Assembly (NCBI RefSeq): GCF_001936595.1
Contig: NZ_MLBG01000001.1
Span: 1-64,000 of the forward strand
Reading direction: 5' to 3'
Source of the DNA: Desulfovibrio sp. DV
Lineage (GTDB): Bacteria; Desulfobacterota; Desulfovibrionia; Desulfovibrionales; Desulfovibrionaceae
DNA length: 64,000 nucleotides
In this document: in pieces, positions 18,503 to 26,364 of the stretch
Position numbering within the stretch: position 1 is the stretch's first letter
Layout of the letters: each line of letters begins with the position of its first letter
Position numbers and translations under genes: made by a program
The notes under the pieces: model-generated
Databases searched by the model: none
Told to the model about the DNA's origin: nothing
Seen by the model: the letters and a program-made list of their open reading frames with translations, nothing else

Positions 18503-20461
18503 ATGTACGATGACAAAGAGTTAGCCGAATACCGGGACCTGCTCCCCACGCCGACCCATTTCGAAGAGGGCTTCGACTGGAAGACCATTGTCGGCGCGGT
18601 CTTCATCGGCTTTCTCATGATGCCGGGCAGCATGTATCTCCAGCTGGTCATCGGCACCGGCATCGGCCCGGCCGCCCGGTGGGTGACCATCATTCTTTTT
18701 GCCGAGATCGCCAAGCGGGCCTATACGGAACTCAAACAGCAGGAAATCTTCCTGCTCTATTACATGGCCGGGGCGGCCATGGCCTCGCCGTTTCATGGAC
18801 TCCTGTGGAACCAGTATCTGGTCCAGTCCGATGCGGCCAAGATGCTGGGACTGACCGACCTCATTCCGCTATGGGTGGCCCCGGGGCCGGAATCCGACTC
18901 GCTTCTGGCCCGCACTTTTCTCCACCGCGACTGGCTGGTCCCCATCCTGCTCCTGGTCGGCTCCCAAATCATCCAGCGCATCGACCATTTCGGCCTGGGC
19001 TATGCCCTGTACCGCATCACCTCCGATGTGGAAAAACTGCCGTTCCCCATGGCCCCGGTCGGGGCTCTGGGCACCATGGCCCTGGCTGAATCCACCGAGG
19101 ACCGCAAGACCGGCTGGAAATGGCGGGTCTTTTCCATCGGCGGCATGATCGGGCTGGCCTTTGGCGCCATCTATGTCCTTTTCCCGGTGGTCTCCGGGCT
19201 TGTTTTTACCGAGCCCGTGCGTCTGATCCCCATTCCCTGGGCCGATTTCACCCGCAATACCGAGGCCTGGCTGCCGGCCGTGGCCACCGGCATCCAGTTT
19301 GATCTGGGGCTGGTCTTTACCGGCATGGTGCTGCCGTTTTGGGCCGTCATCGGCGGGCTGGTCGGACTGGTCATCACCGTGGTGGCCAACCCCATCCTTT
19401 ATTCCCACGGCATCCTGCACCGCTGGCGGCAGGGCATGGGCACGGTGGACACGGTCTTTGCCAACAACTTCGACTTCTATATGTCGTTTGGCATCGGCCT
19501 GGGCCTGGCCATCGGCGTCATCGGCGTGTGGCAGGTGGTCCGGTCGCTGCAAAAGGGCGGGGTGGGGGGGGCGGCCTACAAGGCGCTCTTTGACACCAAC
19601 AAGGCCAGGGGCGACATCAATTTCTGGGTGTCCATCGCCATCTACGTCTTTTCCACCCTGGCCTATATCGGCATGTGCCTGTTTTTGGTGCCGCAATTGC
19701 CCTGGCTTTTTTTCGTGCTCTACGGCTTCGTCTACACCCCGGTCATTTCCTATATCACCGCCCGGATGGAAGGCATCGCCGGCCAGTTCGTCAGCCTGCC
19801 GCTGGTGCGCGAGGCCAGCTTTATCGCCGGGGCGCGCTTTTTCGGCTACCAGGGCATCGAAATCTGGTATGCCCCCATCCCCATCCACAACTACGGCAAG
19901 GCGACCGTGGATTTCCGGGAAATCGAGCTGACCGGCACCAGCCTTCGCGGCATCATAAAGGCCGAGATCGTGGTCTTTCCGGTGGTCATGGTGGCCAGCC
20001 TGCTTTTTTCCCAGTTCATCTGGCAGCTCGCCCCCATCCCGTCGGCCAGCTACCCGTATGCCCAGGAACTGTGGCACCTGCAGGCCCTTAATTCCCTGCT
20101 CATGCAGACCTCCACCCTGGAGGGCAACTCGCTCTTTTTCCAGGCCTTAAATGGCTGGTTTGTCAGCGCCGGCCTGGGCCTTGGCCTGATTGTCTACGTG
20201 CTGCTCATGATTTTCGGCCTACCGGTGCTTCTGGTCTACGGCATCGTGCGCGGCATGGGCCAGAGCGTGCCCCATGGGCTTATCCTTGAAGTGGTGGGGG
20301 CGCTTTTGGGGCGCTATTATTTCCTCAAGCATTACGGGAAGCGCTGGCGGCAGTATGCCCCGGTCCTGCTGGCCGGCTTTTCCTGCGGCATGGGGCTCAT
20401 GGGCATGTTCGCCATGGGGGCCACGCTTATTTTGAAGTCCCTGGGCAGGCTCGCCTATTAG
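18503..20461 (+). CDS. OPT-superfamily-like transporter
   Basis: 652 residues, about fourteen hydrophobic segments. Cytoplasmic start (DKELAEYRDLLPTPTHFEEG), EKLPFPMAPVGALGTMALAES in the first half, GFVYTPVISYITARMEGIAGQF in the second. Size and pattern match the preceding DUF6785-type protein, so the two may form a pair. Annotated relatives are called OPT or peptide transporters, but no substrate is established. Last gene of the five-gene membrane cluster, 9 bases after its partner. Confidence 0.7.
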   Translation: MYDDKELAEYRDLLPTPTHFEEGFDWKTIVGAVFIGFLMMPGSMYLQLVIGTGIGPAARWVTIILFAEIAKRAYTELKQQEIFLLYYMAGAAMASPFHGLLWNQYLVQSDAAKMLGLTDLIPLWVAPGPESDSLLARTFLHRDWLVPILLLVGSQIIQRIDHFGLGYALYRITSDVEKLPFPMAPVGALGTMALAESTEDRKTGWKWRVFSIGGMIGLAFGAIYVLFPVVSGLVFTEPVRLIPIPWADFTRNTEAWLPAVATGIQFDLGLVFTGMVLPFWAVIGGLVGLVITVVANPILYSHGILHRWRQGMGTVDTVFANNFDFYMSFGIGLGLAIGVIGVWQVVRSLQKGGVGGAAYKALFDTNKARGDINFWVSIAIYVFSTLAYIGMCLFLVPQLPWLFFVLYGFVYTPVISYITARMEGIAGQFVSLPLVREASFIAGARFFGYQGIEIWYAPIPIHNYGKATVDFREIELTGTSLRGIIKAEIVVFPVVMVASLLFSQFIWQLAPIPSASYPYAQELWHLQALNSLLMQTSTLEGNSLFFQALNGWFVSAGLGLGLIVYVLLMIFGLPVLLVYGIVRGMGQSVPHGLILEVVGALLGRYYFLKHYGKRWRQYAPVLLAGFSCGMGLMGMFAMGATLILKSLGRLAY

Positions 20462-20568
20462 GTCCGGGCAGGGGCTGTTGCGGCTGGCCCGGGAGTCGGC
20501 CGTGGTGCCGCACGGGTGGGGGTGGCAGACGTTCGGGCCTGACCGGGACAGGGCTCCTGCTGCCGGGG

Positions 20569-20594
20569 CCGGGCAGGCCTGAACGCCTGCCCGG
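20569..20594. terminator. Hairpin between convergent genes
   Basis: CCGGGCAGGC (20569-20578) and GCCTGCCCGG (20585-20594) form a perfect 10-bp stem with a six-base loop. It lies between the OPT-like gene and the convergent chemotaxis receptor and could end transcripts from both sides. There is no T run, so the call is moderate. Confidence 0.5.
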
Positions 20595-20621
20595 CGGGGA
20601 AGCGCCGGTCTCTCGCGTTTC

Positions 20622-22436
20622 TCAGGAAAGCGCGCGTCTGCCGGTCTTTGCGTCTTGCCTGTCGCCCTGCATCTCCATGATCAGCCGTTTGAGCACATCG
20701 ACCTGGCGGGTGCAGTCTCCGACAATATGGGCGGACTCGCCCATGGCCTCGGAGGTCTGGGCGGAGATCGTGTTGATATCGTCAATCGTCCGTTTGATCT
20801 CTTCGCTGGTCGATGCCTGCTGCTCCGAGGCCGTGGCAATGGCCCGCACCTGATCGGTCGTCAGATCGACCAGGGAAACGATGGCCTCCAGGGCCTCTCC
20901 GGAGGTGTTGGCCAGATCCGTGGCGGTATTGATCATGCTGTAGGATTTTTCGACGTTGGCGATGTTGTCCTGGGCGCCGGACTGGATGCCGCTGATGGCA
21001 GCTCCCACTTCCTTGGTGGCGGTCATGGTTTTTTCCGCCAGTTTCCGCACTTCGTCGGCCACGACCGCAAACCCACGGCCGGCGTCGCCGGCCCGGGCCG
21101 CTTCGATGGCGGCATTCAAGGCCAATAGGTTGGTCTGGTCGGCGATATCGGAGATGACGCCGAGGATCGTGCCGATTCCCTCGGCCCGCTGCCCAAGGGC
21201 CGTCATGCTGGACTTGAGGCCCAGGACCTGATTTTGCACCTCAGCGATGCTCACAACGGCCTGGGTGACGATCTGAGCGCCGTTTTGGGCCTTGCGTCTG
21301 GCGGAATTCGCGGTTTCAGCCGCCTGGGAGGCGTTTTTCGTCACATCGAGCACGGTCGCGTTCATTTGGTCCATGGCCGTGGCCGTGGCATCGATGCGAT
21401 GCGCCTGTTCCCGGGCACCCTGGTTGGACTGCTCGATCATGGCGGTCAGCTTTTCAAATCCCGCAGAAACGACCGCTACGACTTCCTCCAGTTGGGAGGC
21501 GGCCTGCAGCAGGGCATTGCGGACTTCCTCGGCCCGCCGGGTTTCAGCGGCAGCGGTTTCCAGAGCCTGTTGGGCCTTTTGGGCCTCCACAGTCGCTTCG
21601 GTGGTTTTAAGCGCAGCCTGGCCCATTTTTTCCTTGAGCCCGGCAACCATGTTGCGCATGGCGTCAGCCAGCCGGGCCACTTCATCCGAACCGGTCACGG
21701 CCAGCGGAGCGTCGAGTTGCCCGGAGTCCACGGCCTTGGCAAAGGTCAGGCTCTTGTTGAGCGGTCCGGTTATGGTCCGGATAATGATGCTGGACAGGGT
21801 GGTGAGGATGACAAAGGCGAGGCTGATGACCAGGATGATGCGCAGTCGGACATCGGCGTACAGGCCGCGTGACTCCTGGGTGGCCTGCTCCTGGATGGCG
21901 TCGCTGCGGGCTGAGATGTCATGCACGATAGCGTCGAGGGCCTGGGTGGGCTCACGGTCGATGCCGGCGACAAGCGCATCGACTTTTTTCCCGGCAGCCG
22001 CGTCGCTGGCATCGAATTGTTTCAAGGCCGCCAAGTATTTTTCATGCAACAGACTATGGACCCGGATAGTTTTTTCAACGCTATCCGTTGGAATTCCAAT
22101 TTGTTGCATGGTTGTCGCCAGGGCTTGCAGCGTGGCCAGAACGACAGCATGTTCATCATTAAACAAGGCCGTATATTTTGTGTATTGGGCAGTATCATTG
22201 CCCCGGAGCAGCATATTCTTCCATTCCTGGACCTGCTTTTTGAATGCGACTTGCGCCGAGCGCGCCTGATTGACGGCAAGGGTTATGCGGGAGAAGTTGC
22301 CGATTTGAATGTTTTCAGACGCATTCATTCGGGAAATGCCCTGGAGACTGTATATTCCAAGAATTGCAAGGAACAGGATTGACGCGCCGAGAAGAATGAA
22401 AAGGCGGGTCTTGATTGTTAAATGGGTCAATTTCAT
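20622..22436 (-). CDS. Methyl-accepting chemotaxis protein
   Basis: 604 residues. Membrane helix about 11-31, periplasmic four-helix-type sensor about 32-195, second helix about 198-220, HAMP, then a long signalling coiled coil. The hairpin tip reads [20 protein letters not shown] and is followed by [18 protein letters not shown]. No C-terminal CheR-tethering pentapeptide is seen. It would signal through CheA/CheW to the flagellar motor; the ligand is unknown. Single gene, with its own weak promoter upstream. GC content looks lower in the N-terminal third than in the neighbours. Confidence 0.95.
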   Translation of the reverse strand: MKLTHLTIKTRLFILLGASILFLAILGIYSLQGISRMNASENIQIGNFSRITLAVNQARSAQVAFKKQVQEWKNMLLRGNDTAQYTKYTALFNDEHAVVLATLQALATTMQQIGIPTDSVEKTIRVHSLLHEKYLAALKQFDASDAAAGKKVDALVAGIDREPTQALDAIVHDISARSDAIQEQATQESRGLYADVRLRIILVISLAFVILTTLSSIIIRTITGPLNKSLTFAKAVDSGQLDAPLAVTGSDEVARLADAMRNMVAGLKEKMGQAALKTTEATVEAQKAQQALETAAAETRRAEEVRNALLQAASQLEEVVAVVSAGFEKLTAMIEQSNQGAREQAHRIDATATAMDQMNATVLDVTKNASQAAETANSARRKAQNGAQIVTQAVVSIAEVQNQVLGLKSSMTALGQRAEGIGTILGVISDIADQTNLLALNAAIEAARAGDAGRGFAVVADEVRKLAEKTMTATKEVGAAISGIQSGAQDNIANVEKSYSMINTATDLANTSGEALEAIVSLVDLTTDQVRAIATASEQQASTSEEIKRTIDDINTISAQTSEAMGESAHIVGDCTRQVDVLKRLIMEMQGDRQDAKTGRRALS

Positions 22437-22483
22437 GGGAGTTGCCCTGCAATGTGTGTTGAGGCCGGTTTCTGAGAGTGGGA

Positions 22484-22513
22484 CTAAAAAAACACAGACA
22501 GCAGTTTTGTCAA
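22484..22513 (-). promoter_or_regulatory. Candidate promoter of the chemotaxis receptor
   Basis: On the minus strand TTGACA (22513-22508) is a perfect -35. TTTTAG (22489-22484), 18 bases on, is a weak -10; shifting by one gives TTTTTA at 17 bases. Confidence 0.4.
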
Positions 22514-22675
22514 GTTGATCCTTGTTTTTTGTGGGCCGGATTCAATTCGTCTTGTTGGATAACAGACGAAAGCGAAGGAAATTGGGACATTGTATTGTTG
22601 GCATGGCGCGGTGGCCGCGGTCTCGCGGCAGCAGGCTCCCGCTGCCGGGGCCTTTGAAGGGACGGCAGGTTGGGC

Positions 22676-22735
22676 TTGACTCCTAACGGACGATGGAATA
22701 CCAGTCAATGTTTCGCGTTGGAATTCAATCGTCCG
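22676..22735 (+). promoter_or_regulatory. Inverted repeat and weak promoter in the 426-base gap before rpoZ
   Basis: In the gene-free stretch 22437-22862, GGACGATGGAAT (22688-22699) pairs with ATTCAATCGTCC (22723-22734) with one mismatch, extended by C22687-G22735, around a 23-base loop. TTGACT at 22676-22681 could be a -35 overlapping the left arm (TACCAG after 17 bases is a poor -10). It may be a regulator site or a leader hairpin for the rpoZ operon. Nothing else clear in the gap. Confidence 0.4.
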
Positions 22736-22862
22736 ACCAGCTGGGCCAACCCGGCCGATCAGGGGGAAGGCCCCTTGACGCGGCGAAATAACGTCTTACC
22801 AGGGTAGCGCAACCGCGCACCGGCAACACGTCCTACCGCATCCAACGTGCAAGGAGAATCGC

Positions 22863-23087
22863 ATGGCGCGTATCACCGTTGAAGATTGCCTGGAAAAAAT
22901 CAACAACCGCTTCCTCATCGTGCAGATGGCCATCAAGCGGGTGCACCAGTATCGTGAAGGCTATGAGCCGCTGGTCGAGTGCAAGAACAAGGAAGTCGTC
23001 ACCGCCCTGCGGGAGATTGCTGCCGGCGAAGTGTTGCCGGCCGAGTCCATTGTGGAAGCGGGCGTCGTGCTTCCTGAAAACAACTAG
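22863..23087 (+). CDS. rpoZ: DNA-directed RNA polymerase omega subunit
   Basis: 74-residue small subunit that helps beta-prime folding and RNA polymerase assembly. [20 protein letters not shown] and [15 protein letters not shown] match the omega core. Strong AAGGAG site upstream of the ATG at 22863. First gene of a tight operon with dnaJ (8-base gap), a TPR protein and moaC. Confidence 0.92.
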   Translation: MARITVEDCLEKINNRFLIVQMAIKRVHQYREGYEPLVECKNKEVVTALREIAAGEVLPAESIVEAGVVLPENN

Positions 23088-23095
23088 AAGAAACA

Positions 23096-24205
23096 ATGCC
23101 CCGGGATTATTACGAAATTCTCGGCGTTGAACGCGACGCCGACGAGGAAACGATCAAGAAGGCCTATCGTCAGCAGGCCTTCAAGTTCCACCCCGACCGC
23201 AACCAGGACGATCCCGAGGCCGAGTCCAAGTTCAAGGAAGCGGCCGAGGCCTACGAGGTGTTGCGCAACCCGGAAAACCGGGCCCGCTATGACCGTTTCG
23301 GCCATGAAGGCATGGGTGGCAACGGGTTTGGCGGTTTTGGCAGCACTGACGACGTGTTCAGTGCGTTTTCCGATATTTTCGGGGAGTTTTTCGGCTTCAG
23401 CGGCCGCACCTCGCGTGGTCCCCGGCCCCAGGCCGGAAACGATCTGCGCTACGACCTGACCGTGCCCTTCCGCGATGCGGCCAAGGGGACCGAGGTCACG
23501 CTAAAAATTCCCAAAAACGTCCAGTGCCACGTCTGCAACGGTTCCGGGGCCGAGCCCGGCACCTCGGCCGAGACCTGCCAGCAGTGCGGCGGGGCCGGTC
23601 AGGTGATCCAGAGCCAGGGCTTTTTCCGCATCGCCGTCGCCTGCCCGGTCTGCCGGGGCGAGGGCCGCGTGATCGCCACGCCCTGCAAGGAGTGCCGCGG
23701 CCGGGGCATCACCCGCCAGACCCGGGAACTCAAGGTCCGCGTGCCGGCCGGCGTGGACGACGGCAGCCGCCTGCGCCTTCGCGGCGAGGGCGACCCGGGA
23801 CTGCACGGCGGTCCTCCCGGCGACCTTTATGTCATCCTCCATGTGGAGCAGGACAAGGTCTTTGAACGCCAGGGCCAGGATCTCCTCTACCGTCAGGACA
23901 TCACCTTTGTTCAGGCCGCCCTTGGCCACAAGATCGAGGTGCCGACCCTGGACGGCGAGGAGTCCATGGAAATCCCCAAGGGCACCCAGAGCGGGGAGGT
24001 CTTTTCCCTGCGCGGCCTGGGACTGCCCATACCGGGGTCCAGCCGTCGGGGCGATCTGCTCGTCCATGTGACGGTGGTGACGCCGCGCGGGCTGACCAAG
24101 AAGCAGGAAGAGCTTTTGCGCGAGTTCGAGTCCCTCGACGAGCAAAAGCCCATGAAAAAAGTGAAGAGTTTCTTTCGCAAAGCCAAAGAGGCCATGGGGA
24201 ACTGA
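23096..24205 (+). CDS. dnaJ: Chaperone DnaJ (Hsp40)
   Basis: 369 residues, cytoplasmic co-chaperone that delivers clients to DnaK and stimulates its ATPase. J domain 1-70 with the HPD motif in [10 protein letters not shown], Gly/Phe-rich linker (GGNGFGGFG), zinc-binding domain with four CxxCxGxG-type repeats ([32 protein letters not shown]), then two C-terminal substrate-binding beta domains. Full family length with all zinc cysteines present. Starts 8 bases after rpoZ. Confidence 0.97.
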   Translation: MPRDYYEILGVERDADEETIKKAYRQQAFKFHPDRNQDDPEAESKFKEAAEAYEVLRNPENRARYDRFGHEGMGGNGFGGFGSTDDVFSAFSDIFGEFFGFSGRTSRGPRPQAGNDLRYDLTVPFRDAAKGTEVTLKIPKNVQCHVCNGSGAEPGTSAETCQQCGGAGQVIQSQGFFRIAVACPVCRGEGRVIATPCKECRGRGITRQTRELKVRVPAGVDDGSRLRLRGEGDPGLHGGPPGDLYVILHVEQDKVFERQGQDLLYRQDITFVQAALGHKIEVPTLDGEESMEIPKGTQSGEVFSLRGLGLPIPGSSRRGDLLVHVTVVTPRGLTKKQEELLREFESLDEQKPMKKVKSFFRKAKEAMGN

Positions 24206-24206
24206 A

Positions 24207-24620
24207 ATGGGTAATCGCATCCGTACGGCGCTGCTGCTTCTGGGGCTCGTCCTGGCTTTTCCGGCCATGGCCCAGGCTGATCCGACCCAGGATTACGGCG
24301 AAGGCATGGCCGCTGCCACCAAGGGCGATATGAACACGGCCATTGCGGCCTTTAGCCGCATCATTGCCAATCCGGCGGTGGATGCCAAGAACCTAGCCAG
24401 CGCCTACAACCTGCGCGGCATGTGCCATGAGGCCAAACAGGACCTGCAGCTCGCCCTGGCCGACTACACCAAGGCGGTGGAGACCGACGCCAAATTGGCC
24501 GAGGCCTATGGCAACCGAGCCCTGCTGTATGTGAAGCTTGGCGACGAGGCCAAGGCCCGGGAAGACGCCACCGCCGCCAAGCGCATCGACCGCAAGGTCA
24601 AAGTCCCGGACTTCAAGTAG
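24207..24620 (+). CDS. Exported TPR-repeat protein
   Basis: 137 residues. An N-terminal signal peptide (LLLLGLVLAFPAMAQA, cleavage about residue 24) is followed by two or three tetratricopeptide repeats (YGEGMAAATKGDMNTAIAAF; AYNLRGMCHEAKQDLQLALA; AYGNRALLYVKLGDEAKARE). Probably a periplasmic scaffold; partner unknown. It starts one base after dnaJ and six before moaC, so it is translated in the same operon. Confidence 0.8.
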   Translation: MGNRIRTALLLLGLVLAFPAMAQADPTQDYGEGMAAATKGDMNTAIAAFSRIIANPAVDAKNLASAYNLRGMCHEAKQDLQLALADYTKAVETDAKLAEAYGNRALLYVKLGDEAKAREDATAAKRIDRKVKVPDFK

Positions 24621-24626
24621 GCAGTC

Positions 24627-25139
24627 ATGAGCGAAGGCTTTACCCACATCGACGCCGAAGGCCGCACCCGCATGGTGGATGTCGGCGGCAAGTCCAAGAC
24701 GCGCCGTCTGGCCATTGCCGGCTGCGAGGTGCGCCTCTCCGCTGCAACCATGGCCCTTCTCGCCACTGCCGCCCTGCCCAAGGGCGATGCCCTGGCCACG
24801 GCCAAGATCGCCGGCATCATGGCGGCCAAGCGCACCTCCGATCTGATTCCCCTGTGCCATCCCCTGCCCCTGGCCTTTGCCGACGTGCGTTTCGACGTGG
24901 ACCGAGCGGCGGCCATCGTCCGGGTGGAAGCCGAGGCCTCCACCACCGCCGAGACGGGCGTTGAGATGGAAGCCCTGGCTGCGGCCTCGGTTGCGGCGCT
25001 CACCATCTATGACATGTGCAAGGCCGTGCAAAAGGACATCGTCATCGGCGAAATCCGGCTGCTCTACAAGGCCGGCGGCAAATCCGGCGTCTTTGTGTCG
25101 CCGCACTGGCCGGCCGGTCGTCCCTTCCCGGACGCCTGA
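24627..25139 (+). CDS. moaC: Cyclic pyranopterin monophosphate synthase MoaC
   Basis: 170 residues. Second step of molybdenum cofactor biosynthesis: rearranges the MoaA product to cyclic pyranopterin monophosphate. [14 protein letters not shown] near the start, [15 protein letters not shown] in the middle and [23 protein letters not shown] carry the conserved active-site residues. The end diverges after residue 150, as is usual. Last gene of the rpoZ operon; a terminator follows. Confidence 0.96.
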   Translation: MSEGFTHIDAEGRTRMVDVGGKSKTRRLAIAGCEVRLSAATMALLATAALPKGDALATAKIAGIMAAKRTSDLIPLCHPLPLAFADVRFDVDRAAAIVRVEAEASTTAETGVEMEALAAASVAALTIYDMCKAVQKDIVIGEIRLLYKAGGKSGVFVSPHWPAGRPFPDA

Positions 25140-25166
25140 TTCGAGCTTTTTGGTCCGCATTGTGAG

Positions 25167-25199
25167 AAACGCCCGGGAGACGCAAGTCCCCGGGCGTTT
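25167..25199 (+). terminator. Terminator of rpoZ-dnaJ-TPR-moaC
   Basis: AAACGCCCGGG (25167-25177) and CCCGGGCGTTT (25189-25199) form an 11-bp perfect stem over an 11-base loop. The T tract is only three bases and sits in the stem. Confidence 0.7.
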
Positions 25200-25322
25200 C
25201 CCGTTGGTGGTCAGATCTCCGTCACCCCGGATGACGGCCCCTTGTGTCTGCGATTTCAGGCCACCCAGACAAGCCTATGGCCCTTGCGTCCGGTCGAAGG
25301 CGCGACAGTGGCCGGCGTGTCG

Positions 25323-26228
25323 TTATCTGGTGGCTGAAAACTCTCTTTCGCTGATGACAGCGGACAATTTTTCCACATCAGACAGGATTTTCGCCTGGAG
25401 CAACCGTTTGCGGCCCATGGAGAGGGCCGCCGCCTCGACATTGGTATTCTCCCGGGAAAGGGCGACAACGACCTGATTGAGCTCCCAGAAGGCGGCATAC
25501 GCGGCTTGGCCCTGGCGGGCGGCTTCCCGAAGGCTGGCATCTCCATCCGGCAACCGGCCAAGCTCCGCCAACGCAGTGCGTGCGATCTGGTTGGCATCGC
25601 CAATGGACGCCTCCAGGGCATCCATGCCGGCGGCCGTGCTTTCATCGATATGCCGGGGGTGCAGGGCCAGGATGGACAGGGCGGCGGTGATCACCCGCGA
25701 GGCGTCCTTGGACGCGGCACAGTTCTGGCTGTCGATGATGGGGCCAAGGGCCTGTTGCAGACGCAGGACGGCCTGGGACGCCTCGCTGCGCGACAATTGG
25801 GCGGCGCGCACATTGGTATTGCGGCCAAGCAGTCCAAGCAGGGCGTCATAGGTGGCAGAGAGTTCCTTGAAATCGCTGGAGACGATGTTCAGTGCTTCGA
25901 TTTCCTTCGTATTTTTGCCTTGTTGCACCAGTCCATCCAGGGTGCCCAGCTGTTCTGTGCCGGCGGCAAGGGCCTCGCGTGTGGTTGCGGCATAGGCCTT
26001 GGCATCGGCCTCGACGGGTGAGAGCAGGACATTATTTTCGGCATCCGAGGCCAGGAGCAGGCTCTGTTGCAGCTTGCCGACAAGGCGCTGTTTTTCAACA
26101 AGCGCATGGAGGTTGGCGCGGACATTGTCGCCGGAACAGCCCGCAAGACAGCCAATTGCCAGGACGCCCAGGGTAACGACGGCTGCGAAGGATCGAAGCC
26201 GAGGGAAGCTCGGTCTGGGGTAGTGCAT
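25323..26228 (-). CDS. Lipoprotein with duplicated chemoreceptor-like helical sensor
   Basis: 301 residues. Signal sequence with lipobox LAGC (Cys31). The rest is predicted all-helical, and NTNVxAAxLS recurs at about 137-146 and 261-270, each at the same place in a run of about 120 residues, indicating internal duplication. Each half resembles a four-helix-bundle chemoreceptor ligand domain, but no membrane helix or signalling domain follows. It might act as a periplasmic ligand-binding partner of a receptor, such as the MCP at 20622-22436; this is inference. The start is well set by AAGGAGG on the minus strand. No named family recognised. Confidence 0.65.
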   Translation of the reverse strand: MHYPRPSFPRLRSFAAVVTLGVLAIGCLAGCSGDNVRANLHALVEKQRLVGKLQQSLLLASDAENNVLLSPVEADAKAYAATTREALAAGTEQLGTLDGLVQQGKNTKEIEALNIVSSDFKELSATYDALLGLLGRNTNVRAAQLSRSEASQAVLRLQQALGPIIDSQNCAASKDASRVITAALSILALHPRHIDESTAAGMDALEASIGDANQIARTALAELGRLPDGDASLREAARQGQAAYAAFWELNQVVVALSRENTNVEAAALSMGRKRLLQAKILSDVEKLSAVISEREFSATR

Positions 26229-26308
26229 ACGTCCTCCTTGGGACTTGAACTGTTTCGTCCAGTACGCCGGGCTGCCCGTCGATACAAGGGCTTCGGCTTA
26301 CCCACCAT

Positions 26309-26338
26309 AAAAAAGGCCGCGACACGGGGCGCGGCCTT
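26309..26338 (-). terminator. Terminator of the lactate operon
   Basis: On the minus strand AAGGCCGCG and CGCGGCCTT (26338-26330 and 26321-26313) form a 9-bp stem, followed by a run of T at 26314-26309. It lies just after the last gene of the lactate operon. Confidence 0.85.
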
Positions 26339-26364
26339 GGACAGGGCGAAACGGAAGGCTGCCC

